DNA of 64,000 nt. Origin: a virus. The stretch covers positions 1 through 64,000 of IMG/VR virus record IMGVR_UViG_3300008516_000204, one strand, 5' to 3'. The translations under genes and the position numbers were made by a program. Shown here in pieces: positions 17,610-24,952 of the stretch. The number at the start of each line of letters is the position of its first letter. Within the stretch, counting starts at the first letter, position 1. The notes beneath the pieces were generated by a model. It searched no databases. It worked only from the letters and a program-made list of their open reading frames with translations, and had not been told where the DNA came from.

Positions 17610-17930
17610 ATGGAAGAGCTTATCAAGGCAGTAAAAAAACATTCTGGAATGACAGAAGAAGATTTACTCGGTGTTAGAAATGCAAATGATGGGTATGCGG
17701 GATTTACCTATTACAAAGACACTTGCGAGTTTTACAATGAGTATGCCTCAGAAATATGGAAACAGTTAAACGAGACAGCGGAGCAGTTAGGCCAGACAGT
17801 TATTGAGATGATAGCTTCCTTTGGTTGCAGAGATAGTATCGTTAACGACAACACTTTTAAAAATGCTTTGGCTTGGTTTGCACTTGAGGAGGTAGCAAGA
17901 TATTTGCAAGACAAGAAAGAGACAGACTAA
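17610..17930 (+). CDS. DUF7222-like conserved protein
   Basis: This 106-residue acidic helical protein carries the phrase ANDGYAGFTYYKDTCEFY and ends with NALAWFALEEVARYL. That combination occurs in a conserved phage and plasmid family (DUF7222 as I recall it) of unknown function. An AAAGGAGG precedes the start. Confidence 0.65.
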   Translation: MEELIKAVKKHSGMTEEDLLGVRNANDGYAGFTYYKDTCEFYNEYASEIWKQLNETAEQLGQTVIEMIASFGCRDSIVNDNTFKNALAWFALEEVARYLQDKKETD

Positions 17931-17959
17931 AAATAGTTTGATACAAAGGAGGTGCTAAA

Positions 17960-18118
17960 ATGGGCAATATGAGTTATTGCAGATTTAGAAATACTGCAAG
18001 AGATTTACAGGATTGCTATGACAATTTAGATAATGATTTATCCGAAGAAGAAAAACAGGCTAGGGAAAGACTTATAGAATTATGTAAAGATATAGCGAGA
18101 GAAACAAAGGGGGCTTAA
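17960..18118 (+). CDS. Small conserved phage protein
   Basis: This 52-residue acidic protein starts GNMSYCRFRNTARDLQDCY and continues with LSEEEKQARERLIELC. I recognise the pattern from small phage proteins of unknown function. It has a strong AAAGGAGGT ribosome site and no transmembrane part. Confidence 0.65.
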   Translation: MGNMSYCRFRNTARDLQDCYDNLDNDLSEEEKQARERLIELCKDIARETKGA

Positions 18119-18119
18119 A

Positions 18120-18278
18120 ATGAAAGGCAGAATATACCTTACGGGGCGAAAGACCAAACTGGCGAGCAAAATTCGGGTTTATAAGGGCTTCGGGACTTGC
18201 AAGCGGTGCGGTTATGCTTTAGACGATAAGGAGGCGAAGCAGGGACTTTGCAGGGCTTGTCAAGAGCTTAAAACTTGA
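18120..18278 (+). CDS. Small zinc-ribbon protein
   Basis: This 52-residue protein has a basic N-terminus followed by CKRCG and CRAC, spaced as in a zinc ribbon. Its ATG comes one base after the previous stop, so the two are coupled. A nucleic-acid or protein adaptor role is possible. Confidence 0.6.
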   Translation: MKGRIYLTGRKTKLASKIRVYKGFGTCKRCGYALDDKEAKQGLCRACQELKT

Positions 18279-18295
18279 GGAGGTGAAACTTTAAA

Positions 18296-18442
18296 ATGAA
18301 AACTATAATAAGTTATTATGATAGAGATAAATCACTTTTACACTTGAGAAAGGGGAAATTTGTTATAGACAATGAAGTAGCTAATTATATTAAATATCTT
18401 CTCAAAAGAAGTAACAAGTTAAAAAAGGTGTTAGGAAAATAA
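18296..18442 (+). CDS. Small basic hypothetical protein
   Basis: A 48-residue basic helical peptide (NYIKYLLKRSNKLKKVLGK at the end) follows a GAGGAGGTG ribosome site. I do not recognise it. Confidence 0.5.
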   Translation: MKTIISYYDRDKSLLHLRKGKFVIDNEVANYIKYLLKRSNKLKKVLGK

Positions 18443-18443
18443 A

Positions 18444-18602
18444 ATGACTATAAAAATTGGCTTAAAATTTAAACTTAAAAGGCGAGACTGGATCTTGACT
18501 GGCTTTAGGGATGGCTTACCCCTTATAACTTGCAAAAAGACAGGGCAGGTGCAGAGGCTAAAGGACGAGGACTTATTAAGGCTTGCTAAGGCGAAAACTT
18601 GA
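18444..18602 (+). CDS. Small basic hypothetical protein
   Basis: This 52-residue protein begins one base after the previous stop. It is basic, with WILTGFRDGLPLITCKKTG in the middle, like a small beta-barrel (SH3- or KOW-like). Function unknown. Confidence 0.5.
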   Translation: MTIKIGLKFKLKRRDWILTGFRDGLPLITCKKTGQVQRLKDEDLLRLAKAKT

Positions 18603-18620
18603 CAAAAATGGACTTTTAAC

Positions 18621-18649
18621 TTGACTTGCTAAACTTGCTACAGAATAGA
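18621..18649 (+). promoter_or_regulatory. Candidate early promoter
   Basis: TTGACT at 18621 is followed after 17 bases by AATAGA. The match is weaker than in the other early promoters, but it lies in the gap before the next gene. Confidence 0.4.
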
Positions 18650-18696
18650 GTAAAACTATAAAACGAGGTAAACTTTGAAGCGAGGAGGTGCGAAAA

Positions 18697-18846
18697 ATGA
18701 GATGGCCTAAACTTTCTAAAAGGCACTATGAGAATAGGCGAGACAAAAGAGTTTTTGCTTACTATCGCTTAATAGGCTGGTATAACTTACAGGCACGATT
18801 AGGAAATATCTTATATTCGCTTATAATTCCAGCAAAAAGAACTTAA
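18697..18846 (+). CDS. Small basic hypothetical protein
   Basis: A 49-residue peptide with many Arg and Tyr residues and a weakly hydrophobic C-terminal part (LGNILYSLIIPAKRT). The ribosome site is a strong GAGGAGGTG. I do not recognise it. Confidence 0.5.
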   Translation: MRWPKLSKRHYENRRDKRVFAYYRLIGWYNLQARLGNILYSLIIPAKRT

Positions 18847-18888
18847 AAACTCTCTATACTTACAAAAAATTTTGAGGAGGTGTTATAA

Positions 18889-19080
18889 ATGATTACCAAA
18901 ACAGAAGTGGCCAGGGGAACTTTGGGCGATAAAAAGGGCTGGAACTTTGCCGTTTACTTTGCTGGGCGGAAATATCCTAACATTATATCAGCACTGTATA
19001 AGACGAAGAGGGAAACGCAGGCCCAGCTAAAAAGGTACATTGAGACTGGAGACTTGGACACTTACGGATCGGCGGAGTAG
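18889..19080 (+). CDS. Small hypothetical protein
   Basis: This 63-residue protein contains WNFAVYFAGRKYPN and SALYKTKRETQAQLKRYIE, giving a beta-hairpin followed by a helix. A GAGGAGGTG precedes the ATG. It resembles small phage DNA-binding or inhibitor proteins, but I cannot name it. Confidence 0.55.
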   Translation: MITKTEVARGTLGDKKGWNFAVYFAGRKYPNIISALYKTKRETQAQLKRYIETGDLDTYGSAE

Positions 19081-19150
19081 ACTTAAAAAAAAGCGTAGAA
19101 ACTGTCTACACTTAACAATAACTGTTGCACTTTGGGGAGGTGGGAAAAAG

Positions 19151-19297
19151 ATGGTACACTTAGGAAATATCATTTTAATAACATTTTGTTTAACAATTTA
19201 TTTATATGGTCTTGCAATAGGACTTAATTTATGGGGTGGCTTATTTGGAGCTATCTTAATTGCTGGATTTGATATAGCGATTAGACTAAAAAAATAG
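19151..19297 (+). CDS. Small two-span membrane protein
   Basis: The ATG at 19151 follows GGGGAGGTGGG; a longer frame upstream overlaps the preceding gene and has no ribosome site. The 48-residue product has two hydrophobic spans (NIILITFCLTIYLYGLAI and LWGGLFGAILIAGF) and ends RLKK. It is probably inserted in the host membrane. Confidence 0.55.
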   Translation: MVHLGNIILITFCLTIYLYGLAIGLNLWGGLFGAILIAGFDIAIRLKK

Positions 19298-19623
19298 AAT
19301 GTCTTTAGTTATAAAAGCACTTTCTCCGACGACGGCCTTGTATGATATATAGGGAGTGAGATTGCTGGACAGACGCTTCTCGTACTCTTACACACTTGTT
19401 ACACTTTGGGCTTGGGTATCCTACTTAACTTTATTGACTGCTTACGGTTGCGGAAAAGTTTGACTGGATACTTTGGGGCCGTTTGGCACTTGCGGGGATT
19501 TGGGGCATCGGATATTGTTATCGGTTTTTTGATTAGGTTTGGATTGTTCATCCGCTTTTTTTGATTATTTTTTACTCTGGGCTTTGCTTTTTTCGGCTCA
19601 ATCGGCTATTTTAAAATTTGCTC
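19298..19623 (+). other. Gap with one possible tiny lipoprotein-like frame
   Basis: This 326-base stretch has no firm gene. A TTG at 19362, preceded by GGGAG, opens a 33-codon frame to 19463. Its product has a hydrophobic stretch ending TAYGCGKV, a poor lipobox. CTCCGACGAC at 19324-19333 repeats a ten-base word from the control region (16824-16833). T-rich runs near 19556-19570 follow a weak GGAT/ATCC stem that could slow transcription. Confidence 0.35.
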
Positions 19624-19652
19624 TTGACTTTTCGGGCTTTTTATGGTATACT
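19624..19652 (+). promoter_or_regulatory. Early promoter
   Basis: TTGACT, 17 bases, then TATACT followed by TATAG. The sequence TATGGTATACTTAT is nearly the same as at 21543 and 25543, which supports a shared promoter class. Confidence 0.7.
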
Positions 19653-19701
19653 TATAGAGATTGGATTTACTTATTGACTTTTTAAAAAAGGTAGATTTAA
19701 A

Positions 19702-19866
19702 ATGAGAGTTACAAACTTAAAAAATTGCTATTGCCACACTTGCAAAAAGGCTTTCCACTATTTAGGCATAGCAAGACACCGCAGAGGTCATTTAGACCGC
19801 AAAGAGAATTGTGAAATAACATATACAAATGGAGATACTTATCTTCATAAATTTAGGAAAAAATAA
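19702..19866 (+). CDS. Small C2H2-type zinc-finger protein
   Basis: This 54-residue protein has CYCHTC followed by ARHRRGH, giving a C-x2-C and H-x3-4-H arrangement. It continues with NCEITYTNGDTYLHKF. I recognise the combination as a conserved small phage family. It is the first gene after a strong early promoter and is a likely DNA-binding regulator. Confidence 0.65.
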   Translation: MRVTNLKNCYCHTCKKAFHYLGIARHRRGHLDRKENCEITYTNGDTYLHKFRKK

Positions 19867-19867
19867 A

Positions 19868-20131
19868 ATGAAACACTTACATAAGATAACTTTTAGAGGC
19901 ACGCTTGATATATTAGCATATAATAAGATTTTAAGACTTTTATATGATAATAATATACCTTATAAATACTTTGCTACTTACTCAAAGACAAGGGATGATG
20001 CTGGACTTTTAAAATACTTTGATAGTATTGTCTTTGCCTATGATAAATATATTCCTTATGTTACGAACAGAAAAAGAATATCTATTGAAGAATTGTTTAA
20101 CAGGATTAGAAAAGAAAAGGTAACGATATAA
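19868..20131 (+). CDS. Hypothetical protein
   Basis: The ATG at 19868, one base after the previous stop, is preferred to an earlier start inside that gene. The 87-residue product has strand-helix alternation (DILAYNKILRLLYDNNIPYK) and ends in a basic helix. I do not recognise it. Confidence 0.55.
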   Translation: MKHLHKITFRGTLDILAYNKILRLLYDNNIPYKYFATYSKTRDDAGLLKYFDSIVFAYDKYIPYVTNRKRISIEELFNRIRKEKVTI

Positions 20132-20132
20132 A

Positions 20133-20396
20133 ATGAAAAACGATATTTTGAAGTGCTTATATGTCTCTGGAGGTGGTACAGAATACGATGGAGGGGATTG
20201 GAAAATAATAACCGATACTGAAAAGTCTCTTTACCTAAAATGTATCAGAGAGCCATTTTTTAAAGGGATAGACGATTTAGTCTTAAAGGTAAAAAAAGAT
20301 AATTCAGGCAAACACTGTTTAAGAATATGGGATGATGGGACTTTTACGATCTATCCTTATAGAAGTGGGACTCCACATTACTTTGAGCCTAAATAA
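20133..20396 (+). CDS. Hypothetical protein
   Basis: This 87-residue beta-rich protein contains DWKIITDTEKSLYLKC and KHCLRIWDDGTFTIYPYRSG. Its ATG follows the previous stop by one base. The strand pattern suggests a small barrel. Function unknown. Confidence 0.55.
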   Translation: MKNDILKCLYVSGGGTEYDGGDWKIITDTEKSLYLKCIREPFFKGIDDLVLKVKKDNSGKHCLRIWDDGTFTIYPYRSGTPHYFEPK

Positions 20397-20420
20397 AACA
20401 AGAAAATGTGGTGATATAAA

Positions 20421-20563
20421 ATGATAACTTTAACTATATATGCTAAGGATAAAAGAGAGTTATTAGATTACTTTGATAAATTGAAAGAGCTAATCCAAGA
20501 AGGATATACTTCAGGAACTTTTTAGATGGCTGGGATTTAGAAGAGAAGGGGATAGAAAAATGA
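20421..20563 (+). pseudogene. Small conserved phage gene with a one-base frameshift in a T run
   Basis: The frame opens at an ATG at 20421 and stops after 34 codons at YTSGTF. If the run of five Ts at 20519-20523 had six, it would continue as LDGWDLEEKGIEK. It would then stop at 20561-20563, exactly overlapping the ATG of the next gene (ATGA). The phrase GYTSG followed by DGWDLEE fits a small conserved phage protein. It may be a real deletion, a read error, or a slippage-controlled gene. The unshifted 34-residue form may also be made. Confidence 0.65.
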
Positions 20564-20748
20564 TGACAGTAAGAAAGTTAGCAGAAGCTATAAACAAGGA
20601 TTGCAGAGATTTTAGATACTTCTATGCGATAGGCTTGATAAAGGAGACTTTGGAACTTTGGCGAGAGACTGGCAATTTTACAATGCTAAATAAAACAGCT
20701 AGGATATTTGCTAACCATTACTTAGGAGAATTTAAAAATGAAAGCTAA
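20560..20748 (+). CDS. Small helical hypothetical protein
   Basis: This 62-residue protein is mostly helical (VRKLAEAINKDCRDF and IKETLELWRETGN). It starts with two Met codons; either could be used. The first overlaps the stop of the frameshifted frame upstream. Function unknown. Confidence 0.55.
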   Translation: MMTVRKLAEAINKDCRDFRYFYAIGLIKETLELWRETGNFTMLNKTARIFANHYLGEFKNES

Positions 20749-20887
20749 GATGTTGAATGGAGAATTTGAGATTTGTCCTGTATGTGGTGAAACTATGGTC
20801 AAAAGGCATAACTTAAATGGATTTAACTGGGTTTGTTTATTTGGCTGTGGTTATATCAAGGAAGCCCAGAAACTTAATAAAGATTGA
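20738..20887 (+). CDS. Small zinc-ribbon protein
   Basis: This 49-residue protein has CPVCG and, 20 residues later, CLFGCGY, suggesting bound zinc. A TTAGGAGAA site lies inside the end of the previous gene. Its stop TGA is part of the next promoter's TTGACA. Confidence 0.55.
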   Translation: MKAKMLNGEFEICPVCGETMVKRHNLNGFNWVCLFGCGYIKEAQKLNKD

Positions 20888-20912
20888 CATACTTGCTCTA
20901 TCTTCTTATTCT
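20884..20912 (+). promoter_or_regulatory. Early promoter upstream of an HNH gene
   Basis: TTGACA at 20884-20889, 17 bases, then TATTCT at 20907-20912. It begins inside the stop codon of the preceding gene and would transcribe the HNH endonuclease. Confidence 0.6.
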
Positions 20913-20952
20913 GGGCAGATTTATTTGTCTTAACTAAAAGGAAAGCTTAATA

Positions 20953-21414
20953 ATGGAACGACATACAAAATTATATAAGGGATATTGTAAACAATGTGGC
21001 AATAAATTTTCAAGTGGAATAAGCTGGCAAATATATTGTTCAAAGGAATGTCGCCAACTATCAAGAAATAATAGTGGCCAAAGAAGATGGTATCAATTAA
21101 GAAATAGAGCAAAGAAAAGAAATCAATCTTGTTGTACTTTAGATGAATTTAAAAATTTTTATACTCGTAGGAAACATATTTGCGAGTATTGCGAGATGCC
21201 TGAAGATTTAAGTATTAAAAAATACAAGAGGCGAATAGAAATAGATAAAAAAGATGCTACAAAAGGCTATGTAATAGAGAATTTAGCTCTGGCTTGTTAT
21301 AAATGCAATACTGTTAAAAATGATATTTTGACCTATGAAGAAATGAAACAGGTCGGGCATCAGTATATTAAGCCTAAATGGCTTAAAAGCACACAAAAGC
21401 AGGGCAAATTTTAA
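20953..21414 (+). CDS. HNH-family endonuclease
   Basis: This 153-residue protein has an N-terminal zinc motif (CKQCGNKF then YCSKECRQ). A C-terminal HNH-like unit follows: CEYCEMPED, RIEIDKKDATKGYVIENLALACYKCN and VKND. The usual first His is replaced in RIEIDKKD, as in the branch of the family with an Asp there. It is probably a homing endonuclease inserted among early genes under its own promoter. Confidence 0.75.
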   Translation: MERHTKLYKGYCKQCGNKFSSGISWQIYCSKECRQLSRNNSGQRRWYQLRNRAKKRNQSCCTLDEFKNFYTRRKHICEYCEMPEDLSIKKYKRRIEIDKKDATKGYVIENLALACYKCNTVKNDILTYEEMKQVGHQYIKPKWLKSTQKQGKF

Positions 21415-21542
21415 CGAATTGGCTTATTTGGTGGTTGGCTATGCCGAAATAGAATAATCGCTTGTAAGTGAAATATGAGGGCTTTTCTACTTGACACTTA
21501 AACTTGAAATACGTGGTGGTTAAAAAATCTTAAAATAGGCAC

Positions 21543-21571
21543 TTGACAAATCGGATTTTATGTGGTATACT
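21543..21571 (+). promoter_or_regulatory. Early promoter
   Basis: TTGACA, 17 bases, TATACT, within TGTGGTATACTTATG. The last 14 bases are almost identical to the promoter at 25543. Confidence 0.75.
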
Positions 21572-21625
21572 TATGGGGTAAGGTTATACTTATTGACTTT
21601 TTTAAAAAATAATGGGGGTGTTAAG

Positions 21626-21868
21626 ATGCGAGTAACTGTAATGTATAGGAATAACTGGTTTGGTGGGGATGGATGGACTTATTATCCTAAGACAGTTGAA
21701 ATATCCGATAATTGTCCTATATGTGGGGGTCCTAGAGGAAAAGCAAAACCTTATCGCTTTTGCGAAGATGGGGAATGGTTCGTTGTAGATACTTGGAAAA
21801 ATCTTTGTGGGCATATTGATTCTTATAAAGATTGTTTAGTAGAAGCAAAAAAATTGTTGGTGGTTTAA
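21626..21868 (+). CDS. Small zinc-binding hypothetical protein
   Basis: The ATG at 21626 follows GGGGGTG and is preferred to an upstream in-frame start that would lie in the promoter. The 80-residue product has DNCPICGGPRGKAK and a later CGH. It contains several Trp residues and ends in a short helix. I do not recognise the family. Confidence 0.6.
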   Translation: MRVTVMYRNNWFGGDGWTYYPKTVEISDNCPICGGPRGKAKPYRFCEDGEWFVVDTWKNLCGHIDSYKDCLVEAKKLLVV

Positions 21869-21869
21869 A

Positions 21870-22076
21870 ATGTTTACTTGTAAAATAAAAGTTGGGGCAG
21901 AATGGAGATTACCTGCGAGTATAAAAAGACAAGATGAAGCTGGGCACATGCTTATAAAAGGCAAAAAAATGAATGACATTAAAGCGATTAAAAAGATATT
22001 AAAGAGTTTAAAAGGACAGTATAAAACTATTACACAGGAAGAAGATGGGGAGTATATCGTAATTAAGGCGAGTTAA
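21870..22076 (+). CDS. Small basic hypothetical protein
   Basis: A 68-residue protein whose C-terminal half (IKAIKKILKSLKGQYKTI, then DGEYIVIKAS) suggests a helix followed by a beta-hairpin. The start is one base after the previous stop. Function unknown. Confidence 0.55.
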   Translation: MFTCKIKVGAEWRLPASIKRQDEAGHMLIKGKKMNDIKAIKKILKSLKGQYKTITQEEDGEYIVIKAS

Positions 22077-22092
22077 AATGGAGGATAGAAAA

Positions 22093-22380
22093 ATGAAAGG
22101 CAGAGGAGTTTTAACTAAAAGGGTAAATGAAATTGCTAAGAAAATGATCGGCAGAGAAATATCTCAAATAGAGTTAAGGTTAATACCTTATATTCAATAT
22201 GTAATGGTCAACGAACAAAAAATTAAGATAGAACATATTAACTCTGAAGAACGGAAAATCCTGGCTAAATGGAAAAAAGAAAATTTTATAGAAGGTGGAG
22301 CAACAGGCTTAGCAATAACTAAAGAATTTTGGGACTCTATGTGCGAGATACTTTTTGAAGCATATGTAGATATACAGTAA
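22093..22380 (+). CDS. Hypothetical protein
   Basis: An ATG at 22078 is possible, but the GGAGG at 22079-22083 is correctly spaced for the ATG at 22093. The 95-residue product has a basic N-terminus and a compact mixed fold (IELRLIPYIQYVMVN and EERKILAKWKKENF). I do not recognise it. Confidence 0.55.
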   Translation: MKGRGVLTKRVNEIAKKMIGREISQIELRLIPYIQYVMVNEQKIKIEHINSEERKILAKWKKENFIEGGATGLAITKEFWDSMCEILFEAYVDIQ

Positions 22381-22402
22381 TAAAAAAATAATTAAAGATA
22401 TT

Positions 22403-22458
22403 GCAGGTCGCCTCCTGCTTCCCGAAACCTTTGCGGTGGATATAGGGTTAAACCGCTA
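22403..22458 (+). other. Two adjacent short hairpins in a leader
   Basis: GCAGG pairs with CCTGC, and GCGGT pairs with ACCGC a little further on, in the 98-base gap before the next gene. The stretch is more GC-rich than its surroundings. It may be a small structured leader RNA; no T run follows. Confidence 0.35.
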
Positions 22459-22478
22459 CTTACTTTTGAAAGGAAAAA

Positions 22479-22652
22479 ATGATGATACTTTATAAAGTCT
22501 TTAAATGTTCAAAATGTGGTGAGATTATAGAATTGCAATATGATGAAACTAAAAGAGTTTATGCTGGCTTTTGTAAAACTTGCAATAGAAAGATAGAAAC
22601 AAGAAGTATCGGAGACGAACAAAGTATAAAGGATAAATATACAGGAGGATAA
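22479..22652 (+). CDS. Small zinc-ribbon protein
   Basis: This 57-residue protein has CSKCGEII and CKTCNRK, a typical zinc ribbon. GAAAGGA lies just before the double Met start. It is one of many such small ribbons in this block. Confidence 0.6.
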   Translation: MMILYKVFKCSKCGEIIELQYDETKRVYAGFCKTCNRKIETRSIGDEQSIKDKYTGG

Positions 22653-22653
22653 G

Positions 22654-22950
22654 ATGAAATTATTACGTAGTTTTCTTGAGTTTGTAGAAAAAAGGATTTT
22701 TGGTAAATATGTCTATCATAGAAATCTTTGCCGAAAAGAAGGAAAATGTATAAACTGTGGAAGATATATATGCAGTGGTTGTAATGCTTCTTTTAATGGT
22801 AAGGATTATGGTTATTGTATGGAATGTCAAGCTAAGTTTGAAGGATATAAAAATAGAACGGCTTTACCTTTTAAACCTCTGTTTAAACCTCGTGGGATAA
22901 AAAGATTTAGAATAAGTTGTAATAACAGAGATACAAGTGATGATTATTAA
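22654..22950 (+). CDS. Cysteine-rich zinc-binding protein
   Basis: This 98-residue protein has five Cys pairs or singles in CRKEGKCINCGRYICSGC and YCMECQ, enough for two zinc sites. A hydrophobic N-terminal helix and a basic C-terminus flank them. An ACAGGAGG site precedes it. Function unknown. Confidence 0.6.
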   Translation: MKLLRSFLEFVEKRIFGKYVYHRNLCRKEGKCINCGRYICSGCNASFNGKDYGYCMECQAKFEGYKNRTALPFKPLFKPRGIKRFRISCNNRDTSDDY

Positions 22951-22987
22951 AAATAAAAAACAATCCTAAATAGAAAGGATAAATAAA

Positions 22988-23095
22988 ATGAACGAATTTG
23001 TAACCATAGTACTCTTGACCTTATTGGTTTTGCTAATCCCTCTTTTAGTAGCAAGCGTTATCGTTAGAAAATCTAAAAATAAAAGTAGAGAGTAG
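22988..23095 (+). CDS. Small single-span membrane protein
   Basis: A 35-residue peptide is nearly all one hydrophobic span (TIVLLTLLVLLIPLLVASVI) with a basic tail RKSKNKSRE. AGAAAGGA precedes the ATG. Confidence 0.5.
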   Translation: MNEFVTIVLLTLLVLLIPLLVASVIVRKSKNKSRE

Positions 23096-23099
23096 TAAG

Positions 23100-23273
23100 A
23101 TGAAAAAAGATTGGTACTGTTATATTTGTGGAAATAAAGTATTAAAGAGTTATTATCTATGCTCTATGAAAAATTCCACTGATAGAGTTTTCTTGATATG
23201 TAAAAATAAGAACTGTATTGAACAAGTCAATCTTAAAGAAGTGCTAGTAACTAAAATAAAGGAGATAAAATGA
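23100..23273 (+). CDS. Small zinc-binding protein
   Basis: This 57-residue protein has CYICGNK and, after YYLCSM, a second site ICKNKNC. It shares an ATGA overlap with the next gene. Function unknown. Confidence 0.55.
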   Translation: MKKDWYCYICGNKVLKSYYLCSMKNSTDRVFLICKNKNCIEQVNLKEVLVTKIKEIK

Positions 23274-23524
23274 CATTCGATAGCGACAGGCAATACGATG
23301 CAATGGGAGAGAATTATCCCTTTATTGATAAGAGAAAAGAAGAATATACCCCAGAAGAAGCAATCAAAATTTTGACAGAAGCACAGATGTATAACGAAAT
23401 TAAGAAGTGCATAGAGCATAATGGGCTTGAGGGAACGGAAGATGTGATTAAAAGAGCTTATAGCACTGTACCGAAATTGAGAGAAAAAATGCTTAGGATA
23501 TTGTATCTTATATGGGACAAATAA
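23270..23524 (+). CDS. Hypothetical acidic protein
   Basis: This 84-residue acidic helical protein contains EYTPEEAIKILTEAQMY and ends in MLRILYLIWDK. It overlaps the upstream gene by four bases. I do not recognise it. Confidence 0.55.
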   Translation: MTFDSDRQYDAMGENYPFIDKRKEEYTPEEAIKILTEAQMYNEIKKCIEHNGLEGTEDVIKRAYSTVPKLREKMLRILYLIWDK

Positions 23525-23525
23525 A

Positions 23526-23774
23526 ATGAAGAAGCCGAAGATAGCACAAAAATTTAATCTTACTTTCTGGCTACATATAGCCAAAGATTTAGAACTGAGC
23601 CGACAGTTTGAAGAAAGAGGGAATGAGAGACAGAAGAAGGCTCTTAGACAAGCTCAGAAGTATTTAAAGTGGTTAGATATACAAAAGAAAGAGGACAGGG
23701 AGTATTTTGAGAAACAACTTAAGAAAAGGACTAGACCAAAAAAGAAAAAGAAACTAAAGAGAAGGAGAAAATGA
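23526..23774 (+). CDS. Hypothetical basic helical protein
   Basis: This 82-residue protein is rich in Lys and Arg with a long amphipathic helix and a polybasic end. It starts one base after the previous stop. It may bind nucleic acid. Confidence 0.55.
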   Translation: MKKPKIAQKFNLTFWLHIAKDLELSRQFEERGNERQKKALRQAQKYLKWLDIQKKEDREYFEKQLKKRTRPKKKKKLKRRRK

Positions 23775-23775
23775 A

Positions 23776-24039
23776 ATGACAAGTCGAGTTTCCAAAGAAC
23801 TAAGGAGCAAGATTGAAACCCTTGAGTACTACAAAAATGGCTTTGATCACTTAAGCGGGGCCAATGTCCACGCTGTCAATGTCAAGATAAGGAAGTATAA
23901 AGCCATTGCGGATATTTTACTAATTACCGATGCTGAAAATGGTACTCTTGAAAGATACAATAATTGTGAATATCCTTTAGACTTACTTGAGGGAACATTT
24001 ATTAAAAAAGATAAATATGCTAAACTGAAAAGGAATTAA
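23776..24039 (+). CDS. Hypothetical protein
   Basis: This 87-residue protein is helical at the start (SRVSKELRSKIETLEYYKNG) and mixed later. A GAGAAGGAGAAAATGAA ribosome region lies before the ATG. I do not recognise it. Confidence 0.55.
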   Translation: MTSRVSKELRSKIETLEYYKNGFDHLSGANVHAVNVKIRKYKAIADILLITDAENGTLERYNNCEYPLDLLEGTFIKKDKYAKLKRN

Positions 24040-24040
24040 A

Positions 24041-24199
24041 ATGTTAGGATATAAATGTCGTTATTGTGGTGCTCTAAAGTTTCCTGATGGTAAAGGTTGC
24101 CAATGTGGAGCAAGTTATTCTTCCTTGAAAGTAATTAAATTAAAAAACACTTTGAGACCAGAAAAAGATAAAGGGTATTATGGAAAAGAGGGAAAATAA
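24041..24199 (+). CDS. Small zinc-ribbon protein
   Basis: This 52-residue protein has CRYCGALKF and CQCGASY, a compact zinc ribbon, followed by a basic tail. Its ATG follows the previous stop after one base. Confidence 0.55.
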   Translation: MLGYKCRYCGALKFPDGKGCQCGASYSSLKVIKLKNTLRPEKDKGYYGKEGK

Positions 24200-24328
24200 A
24201 TGCGAGCAGTTAGGATTATTAAAAATAATGATGGGACTTATTCCGCTTATATCTTTAGTCGTTGTATTTACACTGGAACTTATGAAAATTGTGTCAGAGA
24301 ATTAAGTTATCATAATGAATATATTTAA
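24200..24328 (+). CDS. Small hypothetical protein
   Basis: A 42-residue protein, directly after the previous stop, with a beta-hairpin pattern (VRIIKNNDGTYSAYIFSR). Function unknown. Confidence 0.45.
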   Translation: MRAVRIIKNNDGTYSAYIFSRCIYTGTYENCVRELSYHNEYI

Positions 24329-24475
24329 AATGATGGAGAAAAAAATTAAATAGGAAAAATAAAAAACAAATAATGCAAAAAGCAAGACAAAGAAATATAA
24401 AATTTATTTCAAAAGTTTGTCAAGAACATTGGATAGAATAAATAAAAAAGATGAAATAGAAAGGAAGATTATAAA

Positions 24476-24625
24476 ATGTCTTATAATATGACCCTAGTAA
24501 ATTTGGCTCTTAAGAAAGCCGAACAGTATGAGAAAGCAGGGGATACCAAGAAAAGGGATTACTGGCTTGCTTACGCTGAACGGGCAGAAAAGGCGTACAA
24601 GAAACTTGAAAAGAATAATGCCTAA
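24476..24625 (+). CDS. Small helical hypothetical protein
   Basis: A 49-residue protein with two amphipathic helices (NLALKKAEQYEKAGDTKKRD and AYAERAEKAYKKLEK), a layout like one TPR unit. AGAAAGGAAG lies before the ATG. A 22-codon frame at 24373 upstream is too weak to call. Confidence 0.5.
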   Translation: MSYNMTLVNLALKKAEQYEKAGDTKKRDYWLAYAERAEKAYKKLEKNNA

Positions 24626-24952
24626 CCGATACTATTATACCAGTTACTATACAGAGCATATATAATATATAACAATAGTACCTTTTCTACTACAGGTTGT
24701 TGAAGATTGGCGTAACTCTTTTTATGATAGGAGGATGTAGGAGAAAAATCAGCAATTTTGTGAGATGGACTTGCTTCAGGTTATAATAAATCTATATTTT
24801 GTAGTAATACTACATTATGTGGTAAATGGATATAACTTCTTAGTACGAACGAGGTTATGATAGCGAAAAGATAGGGTTACTTAACTGATATTGTGAAAAG
24901 TGAAAAAAGTTGAAAATGTGATTTAGAAAAATCTGGGGTTAAATCAAGGAAG
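24626..24952. other. Gene-free stretch with an operator-like palindrome
   Basis: This 327-base AT-rich stretch before an HNH gene has no gene I can support. TGTAGT-AAT-ACTACA at 24800-24814 is a perfect inverted repeat of 6 bp arms, the size of an operator. A 31-codon frame from 24762 lacks a ribosome site. The gap may mark the insertion of the HNH gene. Confidence 0.4.

Noticed and set aside
21490-21520. A promoter at the TTGACA near 21490
   Set aside because: No acceptable -10 box lies 15-19 bases downstream; the next TTGACA at 21543 has a perfect one.
23153-23584. A 143-codon minus-strand frame
   Set aside because: It lies opposite three plus-strand small genes joined by overlapping codons; its composition is that of an antisense shadow.
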